The notes: generated from the letters alone by a model not told the origin. Counted from the stretch's first letter, positions 50,976-59,941 are shown. The stretch is 64,000 nucleotides of DNA from Sphingobium trunci (GCF_022664535.1 NZ_JAKUJY010000018.1:33361-97360), one strand, 5' to 3'. Numbers and translations: made by a program.

Positions 50976-51413
50976 TTACATATATTTGCCGTGCCTCGCT
51001 TCGCTTTCCTGACCCAGTTGCGCATGCAGTGCGTGCATCTCTGGCGAGAATGCCTCGCCGAAATCCGCAATCGAATAGAAGGGCCGAATATCGATATCCG
51101 ATGGACCAAACATCGGATTGGGGCACTTCTTCACCCAATCGATTGCCTGAGCCATCGACTCGACCTCCCAAATCCAGAAGCCGGCCACCAATTCTTTGGT
51201 TTCAGTGAATGGCCCGTCGGTCACGATCCGGTCAGCACCGTCGAAATGGACGCGCACTCCTTCCGAACTGGGTTTCAGGCCGTCGCCTGCGACCAGGATT
51301 CCCGCTTTCACCAACTGTTCGTTATAGGCCATCATCGCCTCGGCCAGTTCGGCGGTCGGCATGCGGCCTGCTTCACTGTCGTCAGTCGCCTTCACCATCA
51401 CCATTACACGCAT
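50976..51413 (-). CDS. DGPF / YCII-related protein
   Basis: 145 residues from ATG 51413, the third of three clustered ATGs and the only one with a well-placed GGAG. The family motif is exact: VTDGPFTETKELVAGFWIWEV. Ferredoxin-like YciI fold, no defined catalytic activity, possibly a small hydrolase-like or sensory protein. Located directly upstream of the ECF42 sigma factor in the same direction; in such pairs the DGPF gene is usually under the control of that sigma factor. Confidence 0.9.
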   Translation of the reverse strand: MRVMVMVKATDDSEAGRMPTAELAEAMMAYNEQLVKAGILVAGDGLKPSSEGVRVHFDGADRIVTDGPFTETKELVAGFWIWEVESMAQAIDWVKKCPNPMFGPSDIDIRPFYSIADFGEAFSPEMHALHAQLGQESEARHGKYM

Positions 51414-51720
51414 TGTCATCTCCATTGCTCATCGTCGGCTCTTCAAGGACGATCGTAGTGGACGCAATCCGACATCAGAGGGCAAGTTAATCAAATTATT
51501 TGCTGCCCTCGCAGCTATTCGCCATCCCTACCGCTCGCTGGACGTGGACACGGAAGAGACTTGATCCGGTGCGCATGGTGGCCGGGGCGCAGGGCAGCGA
51601 ACCGACGATGGGAGAAGCGGCGTGCGCCAACGAAGCGCACATTCAAGGCGATGAGCGGCATCTCTTGAGTTTGTCCTGCATTCAAGGCCAATCTGGCATA
51701 TGCAGGCTTGCAAGGCCGGA
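51414..51720. other. Gap upstream of the DGPF gene
   Basis: 307 bases with no supported gene. It should hold the ECF42-dependent promoter of the DGPF/sigma operon (on the minus strand). I cannot identify it because the ECF42 consensus cannot be tested here. Frames through it lack ribosome sites. Confidence 0.35.
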
Positions 51721-52581
51721 TCAGTCCGTCGCTCCTTTTGGGGAGAGAAAGCGGACCAGGGCAGCGGCCACCTCGCCTGGCTGCTCGTCCGCAACATAGT
51801 GACCGCAGCGTTCGATCGCACCGCCGGTCACGTCCATCGCGAACTCCTCCAGCATGGGCACCATGCGCGAACCGAACCGCTGGTCTCCGCCCAGGGCGAG
51901 CACCGGCATCTCCAGCGGATGCTTCTTCCATTCGAGCGCGGCGGCATGATCGGTGGCAAAGGCCCGATACCATTCCATGCTGCCGCGCGTCCGGCCGGGA
52001 AACGCCAGCGCCTTGGCGAAGATTGCGATGTCCGAAGGATCATAGCAGTTGTGATCGTAGATCCGCTCGGCGATAAAGGCAGAGACATAGTCGTGCTCGC
52101 GACTGTAGATGAGGCGTTCCGGGAGGTCGCGGTTCATGTGAAAGCCGAAGTGCCATAGCTTGGCAGCGGTCGCTTCCCATTCACTCCAGCCGGGCACCGG
52201 CACATCGAGCACGGCCAAGTGCGTGACGGCGTTGCGGTGCTTCGCGGCCAGGGCCACCGCGACCATGCCGCCGATGTCATGACCGCAGACCGCATAGCGA
52301 TCATGCCCCAGCGCGGTCATTGCTTCGTGCACATCCTCGGCCAGGGTGACCTTGTCGTAACCGTCCTGCGGGCAATCGGAAAAGCCCGCGCCGCGCAGGT
52401 CCATGGCTACCACCCTGAAGCGATCGCTCAGCAATGGCATGACATGACGCCACTCCCACCATGTCTGTGGGAACCCGTGCAGCAGCACGATCGGCGAGCC
52501 TGCGCCACCGGTCACGGTATGGATCTTGATGCCGTTCGCCGGGACGAGCTGCTGGGCGAACCCTTCCAGTTTTGTCATCAT
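51721..52581 (-). CDS. Alpha/beta hydrolase (epoxide hydrolase/haloacid dehalogenase-like)
   Basis: 286 residues. HGFPQTWWEW (oxyanion HGxP), nucleophile motif GHDIGG with Asp102, a cap region rich in aromatic residues (WHFGFHMNRDLPERLIYSREHDYVS), and the closing acid/His region GGAIERCGHYVADEQP. An Asp nucleophile points to epoxide hydrolase or fluoroacetate-dehalogenase-like enzymes. ATG 52581 has GGAAGG upstream; ATG 52596, overlapping the previous stop (TGATG), is an alternative. Last gene of a leftward three-gene group. Confidence 0.88.
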   Translation of the reverse strand: MMTKLEGFAQQLVPANGIKIHTVTGGAGSPIVLLHGFPQTWWEWRHVMPLLSDRFRVVAMDLRGAGFSDCPQDGYDKVTLAEDVHEAMTALGHDRYAVCGHDIGGMVAVALAAKHRNAVTHLAVLDVPVPGWSEWEATAAKLWHFGFHMNRDLPERLIYSREHDYVSAFIAERIYDHNCYDPSDIAIFAKALAFPGRTRGSMEWYRAFATDHAAALEWKKHPLEMPVLALGGDQRFGSRMVPMLEEFAMDVTGGAIERCGHYVADEQPGEVAAALVRFLSPKGATD

Positions 52582-52595
52582 GGTCTGGCCTTCCA

Positions 52596-53495
52596 TCAGA
52601 CGGATTGTTGTTGAGCATCGCCCGGAAGCGCGGATCGGTTGCCGCCCCGAACGGTCCAGTCGGCCATGATCGACCAGTCCTTGTCGCCCAGCCCGGCCGA
52701 AACGGCTTCACCCAATTGCTTCTGCACCGCCTCAAGCATGGGCAGCCTGCCTATGGTCCGGCTGCCCGCTTCGGTCGCGAGCCGCAGGTCCTTGAGGCCG
52801 AGCGCCGCCTTGAACCCGGGCTCGAACGCGCGCTCCATGATCTGAGCGCTATAGCTTTCGTAGGTTCGACCGGAAAAGAGCGTGCCCAGGATCAGTTCGA
52901 AGAAGCGGCTGCAATCAAGGCCTGCGCTTTCGGTCAGGGCCACGCCCTCGGCCATCGCTTCGATCGCCATCGCGATCATCATGTTTGCGGCGATCTTGGC
53001 CGCGTTGGCCTGGGCGGGCACCTCGCCGAGCTTCCATATCTTCTTGCTCAACGGCATGAGCAGAGGCTCGACCCTGGCCACGGCATCGACCTTTCCGCCG
53101 ACGAGCATATTCAACTCACCCTTCGCGGCGACATTCGGGCGCCCGAGCACCGGCGCAGACACATAGCCCACGCCCGCGTCTGCGTGCAGCTTCGCCAGCT
53201 CTTCCGCGAAGGCGATGGAGATGGTGGAGGTGACGACATGGACCAATCCGGCCCTCGCCCGTGCGAGAAGCGAGGGCTCCAGCACCACCTCGCGGATCGC
53301 CGCGTCGTCCGACAGCATGGTGAAGACCACCTCGCTTCGAAAGGCCTCCACCGGGTCTCGGAGGAGCGTCACACCGGGGATCGTCTCCGGTGAAATGGCC
53401 GTGCGGTTCCAGGCGCGTATCTCATGGCCTGCTGCGGCAAGATTGCGCGCGATCGGGATGCCCATGCTGCCCAGACCGATGAAGCCGATCTGCAT
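52596..53495 (-). CDS. NAD(P)-dependent beta-hydroxyacid dehydrogenase (HIBADH family)
   Basis: 299 residues. MQIGFIGLGSMGIPIARNLAAAGHEIRAWNRT is the Rossmann start of the 3-hydroxyisobutyrate-dehydrogenase family. GRPNVAAKGELNMLVGG is near the substrate-binding site, and the catalytic Lys lies in AQANAAKIAANMMIAM. ATG 53495 has CCAGGAGATA upstream. The family oxidises beta-hydroxy acids; some reduce imines. Substrate unknown. It lies between the EthD-like gene (upstream) and the hydrolase (downstream). Confidence 0.9.
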   Translation of the reverse strand: MQIGFIGLGSMGIPIARNLAAAGHEIRAWNRTAISPETIPGVTLLRDPVEAFRSEVVFTMLSDDAAIREVVLEPSLLARARAGLVHVVTSTISIAFAEELAKLHADAGVGYVSAPVLGRPNVAAKGELNMLVGGKVDAVARVEPLLMPLSKKIWKLGEVPAQANAAKIAANMMIAMAIEAMAEGVALTESAGLDCSRFFELILGTLFSGRTYESYSAQIMERAFEPGFKAALGLKDLRLATEAGSRTIGRLPMLEAVQKQLGEAVSAGLGDKDWSIMADWTVRGGNRSALPGDAQQQSV

Positions 53496-53585
53496 AATGT
53501 ATCTCCTGGGAATGAAGGGGTTCGCCGGACTGCCGGATAGGAGCCGCTCGCTCCGCACTTGCCGGCGATCCGGATGCTAAGCGGG

Positions 53586-53921
53586 TCAACGGAGTGGTCG
53601 CGCCCGCAACTGGATGGACCTAAGGTCCGTATATCGGGTGATGTCGGCCATGACCGCCTCGCACTCCGGACTGTTGAAGCTGCGTTCGATCGACGCTTCG
53701 TCCCGGAAACGGCATTCGCAGACAGCGACCGTTCCCGGCGCTTCGAGTGCGGGAAAGAAGGCAGTCAGGCGTTCGAGCCCGTGTCGCCCCCAGGCATGCA
53801 TCACAAGCGGCAGGTGCCGCTCGAGATAATATCCACGATCGAAGCGGTCGGCGGGCGTACCTTGGTAGATCACATAGACGACAGCTTCCGCATCGTCGGC
53901 CGGTTGTGCTTGTTCAGCCAT
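53586..53921 (-). CDS. EthD-family protein
   Basis: 111 residues from ATG 53921 (GGAGG 9 bases upstream); a longer frame is unsupported. VVYVIYQGTPADRFDRGYYLERHLPLVMHAWGRHGL shows the EthD pattern with the H-x-x-L near the end of the first helix, and CECRFRDEASIERSFNSPECEAVMADITRYTD the second half. Dimeric ferredoxin-like fold; the original EthD is needed for ethyl tert-butyl ether degradation, but other members have unknown roles. First gene of the LysR-linked leftward group. Confidence 0.8.
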   Translation of the reverse strand: MAEQAQPADDAEAVVYVIYQGTPADRFDRGYYLERHLPLVMHAWGRHGLERLTAFFPALEAPGTVAVCECRFRDEASIERSFNSPECEAVMADITRYTDLRSIQLRARPLR

Positions 53922-54082
53922 GAGAGCCTCCATGTTGGGCATGTGGTGCGGAGGGAGGACGTCGCCCCCCCTTCGCTCGGCGATTCTGTGTCGAACCGTC
54001 GTCAGGGAGAATTTAGGCAATCAGATTCGTTCGGAAACTGACAAAGCTGTACGTTCCATGTTCATTCATGTAAGGCTTCGCC

Positions 54083-55042
54083 ATGCAGTGGAGCGATGTG
54101 CGAATCTTCCTTGCGATCGCGCGAGCCGGATCATTGGGCGGCGCGGCCCGCGCGCTGCACCTCAGTCATCCCACCGTCGGGCGCCGCCTTCGCGCGCTGG
54201 AGCAAGCCATGGGCCATGTGCTGTTCCAAAGGACCGCGGACGGTCTGGTGCCCACCGAGGAAGGCGCCGCCATCGTCGCGTTGGCGGAACAGATGGAGGA
54301 AAGTGCCCTCGCGATGGAGCGTCGGCTCGCGGGACAGGAGCAGAATTATCAAGGAAGCTTGCGCATCTCATCCGCCGACTGGTTCGGCGCCTATGTCCTG
54401 CCCCCGATCATCACCGACTATGTGGAGGCGCATCCCAATGTCGAAATCGAGGTCCTGACGGGAACCCGCCTGTTCAGCCTCGCGCAGCGGGAGGCTGACA
54501 TCGCCTTCCGGATCGTGCCATTTGAAACGCCCGATATCGTACAGCGGCGGCTGGTCGGCCTCGCCTATGGCGCCTATGTCGCGGTGGATGCTCCAGAGCC
54601 GGTCTTTGGCGACGGGAGCGGCTTTCGGCTTATCACACACGACACGTCGACCGGCCATTTCCCGGATATTGCTTGGCTGACGGAAAGCTTCCCCAACGCG
54701 CGGCCGATCCTGCGTTCCAACAACCGCAATGTGCAGGCGCGGATGTGCAGCCAGGGTGTCGGAATCGCGGTCCTCCCCCAGGTAATCGGCCGCCAACTGC
54801 CCGATCTGCGCCTCCTGGACCTGCCGGCGCAGCCACCCGGACGGGACATCTGGATGGGCTATCATCGTGACTTGAGGCATCTAAGCCGCCTGCGCGCCTT
54901 CATTGCCCTTGTCGTCGAGCATGTGGAGAACGCGCGGTCACGCGCCGGTGCGAGCCGACAGGCTGTTCCCGTCAATCTGGACATCCGGCGGAAACGGCCC
55001 GATCCCTTCGGCGATGGCAAACCGGTTCGGCAAGGCGAATAA
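54083..55042 (+). CDS. LysR-family transcriptional regulator
   Basis: 319 residues. Winged HTH at about 5-65: IFLAIARAGSLGGAARALHLSHPTVGRRLRALEQAMGHVLFQRT. Effector domain follows in two lobes, ending LPDLRLLDLPAQPPGRDIWMGYHRDLR. A 30-residue basic tail (RRKRPDPFGDG) is unusual. Divergent from the EthD/dehydrogenase/hydrolase group across a 161-base gap, so it probably controls that group. No clear T-N11-A site was found. Confidence 0.9.
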   Translation: MQWSDVRIFLAIARAGSLGGAARALHLSHPTVGRRLRALEQAMGHVLFQRTADGLVPTEEGAAIVALAEQMEESALAMERRLAGQEQNYQGSLRISSADWFGAYVLPPIITDYVEAHPNVEIEVLTGTRLFSLAQREADIAFRIVPFETPDIVQRRLVGLAYGAYVAVDAPEPVFGDGSGFRLITHDTSTGHFPDIAWLTESFPNARPILRSNNRNVQARMCSQGVGIAVLPQVIGRQLPDLRLLDLPAQPPGRDIWMGYHRDLRHLSRLRAFIALVVEHVENARSRAGASRQAVPVNLDIRRKRPDPFGDGKPVRQGE

Positions 55043-55093
55043 AAAACTTCCGGCCGCAGTGACCGTTTCCACCTTGCCGGCGAATAGGAGGTC

Positions 55094-55702
55094 ATGGTCG
55101 CCAACCCGATATTCAGATTGCCGCTCGGGCGCCGGGCTCTGCAGCGCAGCCGCGCCAGTTCCGCGTCCGCCGGAGGTCAGGACGCATGGGGCGCCTTGAT
55201 GACAGCCGCGCAGGAGGGTCATGGCGGTGCCTATCGGCGGCTCCTGACGGAAATGTCGAACTGGCTGATTTCCTATTTCCGTCGACGCCTTCCGGCGGGC
55301 GACGTCGACGATGCCGTGCAGGAGACCCTGCTTGCGGTCCACCGGCGGCGGCACACCTACGATCCGCGGCTTCCCCTGGCGCCCTGGCTGGCCGGAATTG
55401 CAAGGCGCAAATGGATCGACCAGCTTCGCAACCTCACACAACGACCGTTGGAAGAGCTGCTTGCCGACATTCCGGTCGCCGACCATGAGACGGCAGTGAC
55501 GAGCGCTTCGGTACTGGCCCGTCTGCTCGACGAGCTGCGGCCGACGCAGGCGCAGGCCATCACGCTGGTCAAGCTCCAGGGCTACAGCATCGAGGATGCT
55601 GCGCGGGAAACGGGGCTGTCGCTGTCGGCCGTGAAGATGAACATCCACCGCGGGCTTGCGCGCCTGACCGTCATGCTGGAGAAGAGCGATGACATCGACT
55701 GA
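55094..55702 (+). CDS. ECF sigma factor (SigF/NrsF-linked type)
   Basis: 202 residues. Sigma-2 (ISYFRRRLPAGDVDDAVQETLLAVHRRRHTYDP) and sigma-4 (ITLVKLQGYSIEDAARETGLSLSAVKMNIHRGLARL) regions. A 35-residue basic leader precedes sigma-2. ATG 55094 has AATAGGAGG upstream. It overlaps the next gene by 14 bases; that gene encodes an NrsF-like membrane anti-sigma factor, as in the Caulobacter SigF-NrsF module, which responds to heavy metals through NrsF cysteines. Confidence 0.9.
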   Translation: MVANPIFRLPLGRRALQRSRASSASAGGQDAWGALMTAAQEGHGGAYRRLLTEMSNWLISYFRRRLPAGDVDDAVQETLLAVHRRRHTYDPRLPLAPWLAGIARRKWIDQLRNLTQRPLEELLADIPVADHETAVTSASVLARLLDELRPTQAQAITLVKLQGYSIEDAARETGLSLSAVKMNIHRGLARLTVMLEKSDDID

Positions 55703-56333
55703 CGCCCTCATTCTCAACCTGTCGTCCGATCTCGCACCGGTCAGGCGGCGCAACATGCTGCGGGAAATCGCGCTGCTGGTGGCGCTCGGCGCGGCGGAAC
55801 TCGGCGTCATCCTGTGGACAGGCGCGATGCGCCCGGACATGGGGCTGGTGATCCTTTCCCCCTACATGATCTGGAAGATGGGCAGCCTGGCGCTCCTCGC
55901 CGGTATGACCTGCACCATCGCCATGCGATCGCTGGCGCCGCCCGCCTCGTCGCGGCGGGGCCTGATGCTGGCGCTCGGTACGGCCGCGCTGGCAATCGCG
56001 GGAGGCCTGCTCGTGACGTCCGCCGCCGACAGCGGCCGATCGCTTCTCGACCGCCTTTCCCCGGTTCACGGCATGCTCTGCGCCACCACGATCACTGTCC
56101 TGGCGATGCCCATGATGGCCGCGCTTGGCGTGCTGATGCGACGGGCGGCTCCAGTGCGCCCGAAGGAGAGCGCGCTTGCGTGCGGCCTTGCTGCTGCCAC
56201 CTGCGCGGCCCTGATCTTCACCCTTTGCTGCCCCATGAACGACCCGCTCTATATCGCCGTCTGGTATTCTTTGGGGGTCACCTTCGTCGCGCTCGCAGCG
56301 CGCTGGCTCCTGCCGAGACGCTTCCGCTTGTAA
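55689..56333 (+). CDS. nrsF: NrsF-like (DUF1109) membrane anti-sigma factor
   Basis: 214 residues with six hydrophobic helices (about 20-40, 55-75, 88-110, 120-140, 158-175, 185-205). The conserved Cys positions are kept: MTCTIAMRSL in helix 2 and the CCPMND motif in helix 5/6. In Caulobacter, the matching cysteines sense chromate, cadmium or redox stress and release SigF. It overlaps the sigma gene by 14 bases, giving equal production. Whether the czc-type efflux system in this window belongs to its regulon is not shown. Confidence 0.85.
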   Translation: MTSTDALILNLSSDLAPVRRRNMLREIALLVALGAAELGVILWTGAMRPDMGLVILSPYMIWKMGSLALLAGMTCTIAMRSLAPPASSRRGLMLALGTAALAIAGGLLVTSAADSGRSLLDRLSPVHGMLCATTITVLAMPMMAALGVLMRRAAPVRPKESALACGLAAATCAALIFTLCCPMNDPLYIAVWYSLGVTFVALAARWLLPRRFRL

Positions 56334-56443
56334 CCCGCTCGCTGCTGCGGCGGCCAGCTTCTCCCATGCGCTCGTGCCCGTTGTCCTCGCCTGGGGGCGG
56401 ACAACGTGCGTCCTCATCTTGCCCCCGGGAAAGGAACACCCAC

Positions 56444-57040
56444 ATGACCATGACCGCCCAGCTCCCCCAGGCCGCTCGCTCGGTCCAGGCGGCATCGCAC
56501 TGGCTCAAACGCTATTACTTCACTCGCTTCGCCTTCTGCGCGGCCTGGGTAGCCTTGGCATTCGCCATCGCAAAAAACCTGCCCCTCCTCGCAGCGATCA
56601 TGCTGGTCGGCTATCCGGCGTGGGACGCGATCGCCAATTTCGTCGATGCCCAGCGGAGCGGCGGCCTGCGGCGGAATAGAGCCCAACTCCTGAACTTCCT
56701 CGTCAGCATCATCACCGCGATCGCTGTCGCTGTCGCGCTCAGGCACAGCATGAACGGCATGCTGATCGTCTTCGGCATGTGGGCGGCCTTTTCGGGAATC
56801 CTCCAACTCGCGACCGCGGTGGGCCGCTGGAAGACTGCCGGCGCCCAGTGGGCCATGATCCTGAGCGGCGCCCAGTCCGCCCTCGCCGCCGCCTTCATGA
56901 TCAGGATGGCGCAGGGCCTGGAGCCGGTGGGCATCCTCAGCATCGCGCCCTACGCGGCCTTCGGCGCCTTCTACTTCCTGGTTGCGGCCGTGTCCCTGGC
57001 GGTGAGCGATGCCCGCAAGTCGAGGCACAGCGCCGCCTGA
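56444..57040 (+). CDS. DUF308 / HdeD-like membrane protein
   Basis: 198 residues from ATG 56444 (GGAAAGGAAC upstream). Five to six hydrophobic helices in pairs, with the HdeD-like repeat visible twice: FCAAWVALAFAIAKNLPLLAAIMLVGYPAWDAIANF and GMLIVFGMWAAFSGILQLATAVGRWK. Function unknown; HdeD relates to acid resistance in enteric bacteria. It is 110 bases after the NrsF gene and may belong to the same stress unit. Confidence 0.8.
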   Translation: MTMTAQLPQAARSVQAASHWLKRYYFTRFAFCAAWVALAFAIAKNLPLLAAIMLVGYPAWDAIANFVDAQRSGGLRRNRAQLLNFLVSIITAIAVAVALRHSMNGMLIVFGMWAAFSGILQLATAVGRWKTAGAQWAMILSGAQSALAAAFMIRMAQGLEPVGILSIAPYAAFGAFYFLVAAVSLAVSDARKSRHSAA

Positions 57041-57125
57041 GCCGGAATATCTCTGGAAGGCGGTGACGGTCCGAAGGATCGAACGCCTCTTCCGGCCGTT
57101 GTCCGACCGATCGGAAAGGAACGCT

Positions 57126-57893
57126 ATGCCATCGATACACTGGCCCCGACAGCTTGTCATCGTCAGGCACGGGCAGAGCGCGGGCAATGTTGCCAGAGAT
57201 GCGGCCACCCTGGCAGAAATCGACAGAATAGCCCTTTCCGAGCGGGACGCGGATGTACCGCTCAGCGATCTCGGTCGCCAGCAGGCCATGGCATTGGGCC
57301 ATTGGTTCGCACGCGAAAGAGAGGATGCCCGGCCGGAAGTCCTGCTCTCCTCCCCCTACAGGCGTGCCTGCCAGACGGCCGATCTGTTCCGCGCAGCTGG
57401 AGGCTGCCGGCCCAATGAATCCATCTGCTTCGATGAGCGACTGCGAGAGAAGGAGTTTGGGATATTGGACGGCCTGACCGTCAGTGGCATCCACCATCTC
57501 GAACCCCAGCAGGCGGAGTTTCGGCGTCTTTTGGGCAAATTCTATCATCGCCCGCCGGGCGGAGAAAGCTGGTGCGACGTCATCTTGCGATTGCGATCGG
57601 TAATGGACACCATCGCCCTCCATCACGCCGGACGGCGGGTGATGATCTTCACCCACCAGGTCGTGATACTGTGCCTGCGCTACATTATCGAGGGCATGAC
57701 CGAGGAGGATATATTGGCGATCGACCGCGCCGGCGATATCGCCAATTGCGCGATCACCGATTATCGGTTCGATCCCGATGCCGGGCACGGCGGGGGACTG
57801 GTGTTGGCGCGCTATAATGTCACTGCGCCGATGGAGCAGGAAGCCACCCCCGTTACCAAATCCCCCGATGCGATTGCAGGTGCACGGGGATGA
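57126..57893 (+). CDS. Histidine phosphatase superfamily protein
   Basis: 255 residues from ATG 57126 with GGAAAGGAA upstream. Catalytic motif VRHGQSAGN at about 13-21, second Arg/Glu region LLSSPYRRACQTADLF, and late His in IFTHQVVIL. Contains FDERLREKEFGILDG, as in phosphoglycerate-mutase-like phosphatases. Substrate unknown. Its stop overlaps the start of the next gene (ATGA), so it is coupled to the NAD(P)HX dehydratase. Confidence 0.88.
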   Translation: MPSIHWPRQLVIVRHGQSAGNVARDAATLAEIDRIALSERDADVPLSDLGRQQAMALGHWFAREREDARPEVLLSSPYRRACQTADLFRAAGGCRPNESICFDERLREKEFGILDGLTVSGIHHLEPQQAEFRRLLGKFYHRPPGGESWCDVILRLRSVMDTIALHHAGRRVMIFTHQVVILCLRYIIEGMTEEDILAIDRAGDIANCAITDYRFDPDAGHGGGLVLARYNVTAPMEQEATPVTKSPDAIAGARG

Positions 57894-58789
57894 GGGAGAC
57901 CCGGCTCGATGCGACATGGCTCCGGGATCATCCGCTTCCGCCGATGGATGAAGGGTCTGACAAGAATGAACGCGGACGGATATTGGCCGTGGGTGGCGCT
58001 GAATTCGTGCCTGGCGCCCTGCGCCTGACGGGCGAGGCGGCTTTGCGGGCCGGTGCGGGCAAGCTGCAAATGGCCACCGTGCGCTCCGCTGCGCTGCCGC
58101 TCGGCGTGCTGGTGCCCGAGGCCGCCATGATCGCCCTGCCTGCCCAGGACAATGGCGAGATCGCCGCCAGCGCAGCCGATCTTCTGATCGAGCGTGCCTT
58201 GCATTGCGACGGGCTGATTCTGGGACCGGGCATGAGCGTCAGCCCCCAAACCGACGAACTCGTGACGGCGGTGCTCGAAGGAATAGAGACGCCGTTGCCG
58301 ATCGTGCTGGACGCGGCTGCCCTGACCGCCGCTCGCGACCTGCAAAGCGTCATTGCGCGGCATCAGGGTCATGTGATCCTGACCCCGCATCATGGCGAGA
58401 TGGCGATCCTTGCCGGACTGACGCGACGGGAAGTCGCCGCCGATCCCAAGCTGGTTTCTCAGGACATAGCCAAGCGTTTCGAAGCCGTCGTTATGCTCAA
58501 GGGGAAGGAAACTATCCTTGCCGGGCCGAACGGAGACATTCTGCTTTACGAAGGGGGATGCGTGGGCCTGGCGACCGGCGGGTCGGGCGATGTTCTCGCC
58601 GGGGTCGTCGGGGGACTGGCGGCGCGCGGCGTCGTCCCCTTGGCGGCGGCGGCCTGGGCGACATGGGTGCATGGCCGGGCAGGGCGCAGGCTGGAGAGCC
58701 AGACGGGCGGCATAGGCTTTCTAGCGCGGGAGATTTTGCCCCTCATCCCGAAAATCCTGAACGACCCAACCGGCAAGGGCGAATTCTGA
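57890..58789 (+). CDS. nnrD: ADP/ATP-dependent NAD(P)H-hydrate dehydratase
   Basis: 299 residues of the NnrD (YjeF C-terminal) family: NERGRILAVGG near the start, LTPHHGEMAILAG in the middle, and the nucleotide/phosphate motif LATGGSGDVLAGVVGG near the end. It repairs the hydrated, damaged form of NADH/NADPH. The epimerase half (NnrE), often fused, is absent, so it must be separate. Overlaps the phosphatase gene by 4 bases. Cytoplasmic. Confidence 0.9.
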   Translation: MRETRLDATWLRDHPLPPMDEGSDKNERGRILAVGGAEFVPGALRLTGEAALRAGAGKLQMATVRSAALPLGVLVPEAAMIALPAQDNGEIAASAADLLIERALHCDGLILGPGMSVSPQTDELVTAVLEGIETPLPIVLDAAALTAARDLQSVIARHQGHVILTPHHGEMAILAGLTRREVAADPKLVSQDIAKRFEAVVMLKGKETILAGPNGDILLYEGGCVGLATGGSGDVLAGVVGGLAARGVVPLAAAAWATWVHGRAGRRLESQTGGIGFLAREILPLIPKILNDPTGKGEF

Positions 58790-58857
58790 AGATCGCGGTC
58801 CTGCGATCGGCACCCTATGTGCGCCATCTGCTCATCGACTGGCCGAGGCAAGGGGCG

Positions 58858-59169
58858 ATGCCGGTCGATGATGCCGGTGGAACCCCCGATTGGAATGTTC
58901 GTATCATCTTCATGGACGACATCGAAATGATCGAACGGCTCGCTCGCGCCATCTGCAAGCAGAAGGGCATTGCCCCAGATCACCATCATCCCGAATTCGG
59001 TACCCAGTGGCAGGCGACCGCACGCGAAGCCAAGGGCCTGCTGATTGTGATGCTCGATCCCACCGATGCCATGATCCGCGCCGGAGCCAGGCGGGCCGAG
59101 ATCGATCCAGAGCGGGCGCGAACGGCTTATCGGGCGATGATTGACGCAGCGATCGCAAGGCATATTTGA
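58858..59169 (+). CDS. Hypothetical protein
   Basis: 103 residues from ATG 58858, chosen for AAGGGG in front; ATG 58912 is the alternative. The core is MIERLARAICKQKGIAPD and an EIDPERARTAYRAMIDAA tail, a pattern seen in small uncharacterised alphaproteobacterial and phage proteins. No known catalytic residues. It overlaps the next possible small gene by one base (TGATG). Confidence 0.6.
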   Translation: MPVDDAGGTPDWNVRIIFMDDIEMIERLARAICKQKGIAPDHHHPEFGTQWQATAREAKGLLIVMLDPTDAMIRAGARRAEIDPERARTAYRAMIDAAIARHI

Positions 59170-59315
59170 TGGAGACGGCCAGGATACCGGTATGGTGTCC
59201 CGCGCTCCATCGGGCGGTCAAAGGGCTGATCCGTGATTTTCAGATCGTTGCGGAGTCCGCGCCTGTCAAAGATACAATCCCGAGCGGCAAGACACTCGAC
59301 GCGGATACAGGATAG
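59169..59315 (+). CDS. Possible small ORF coupled to the preceding gene
   Basis: 48 residues starting METARIPVWCPALHRAVKGL. The ATG overlaps the stop of the preceding gene as TGATG, and AAGG lies 7-10 bases upstream. Composition is ordinary and no motif is recognised. It could be real or chance; the overlap is the main support. Confidence 0.3.
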   Translation: METARIPVWCPALHRAVKGLIRDFQIVAESAPVKDTIPSGKTLDADTG

Positions 59316-59417
59316 CCGGTCGTTTTTATCGCTGCGCTTTTGATCATTTCAGCCGCTGGGTTGTTTCTGATTGTTGCTGGTTCCATTGACACCAGCGCGA
59401 CAAGGAAAACAGACCAG

Positions 59418-59828
59418 ATGGATCGCATCTTCACCTTTATCGCCACCCGCATCGCCGCTGCGGCCGGTCAGCCCATCACCTTCGCGCTGGCGCTCGGTAT
59501 CATCCTCATCTGGGGAATCACCGGACCGATGTTCGGCTATTCCGATACCTGGCAGCTCATCATCAACACAGGCACGACGATCATCACCTTCCTGATGGTC
59601 TTTCTCATCCAGAACAGCCAGAACCGGGACGCTGCGGCCATGCAGGCGAAACTGGATGAGGTGATCCGCGCGCTTGATTCAGCGCGCGAGCAATTTATCG
59701 GGATCGAGCATCGAACCGCCAAGGAGGTGGAAGACATAAGAGCTGCCTTGGAGAGAGAAGTGGGCAGTGCGGACGGAAAGGCAGGCACGGCTGACGACAG
59801 TGTCGAGCGAATTATCGAGAGGTCCTGA
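59418..59828 (+). CDS. Low-affinity iron permease family membrane protein
   Basis: 136 residues from ATG 59418; upstream in-frame codons are not needed. Two transmembrane helices (QPITFALALGIILIWGITGPMF and LIINTGTTIITFLMVFLIQNSQ), followed by a charged coiled tail with NRDAAAMQAKLDEVIRAL, the usual pattern of this family. Despite the name, iron transport is unproven for bacterial members. No iron-related neighbours. It precedes the TMEM175-type gene by 113 bases. Confidence 0.85.
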   Translation: MDRIFTFIATRIAAAAGQPITFALALGIILIWGITGPMFGYSDTWQLIINTGTTIITFLMVFLIQNSQNRDAAAMQAKLDEVIRALDSAREQFIGIEHRTAKEVEDIRAALEREVGSADGKAGTADDSVERIIERS

Positions 59829-59941
59829 CCCTTACGCAGCGCGTTCCAATAATGCGTTGATCGGCGTGCGCCCTTCCGCCTTGATCGCGACGAAGCGCAT
59901 TCCGACAGGATCAAAATGGACGTATGGCTGTTTGAGTGCTG

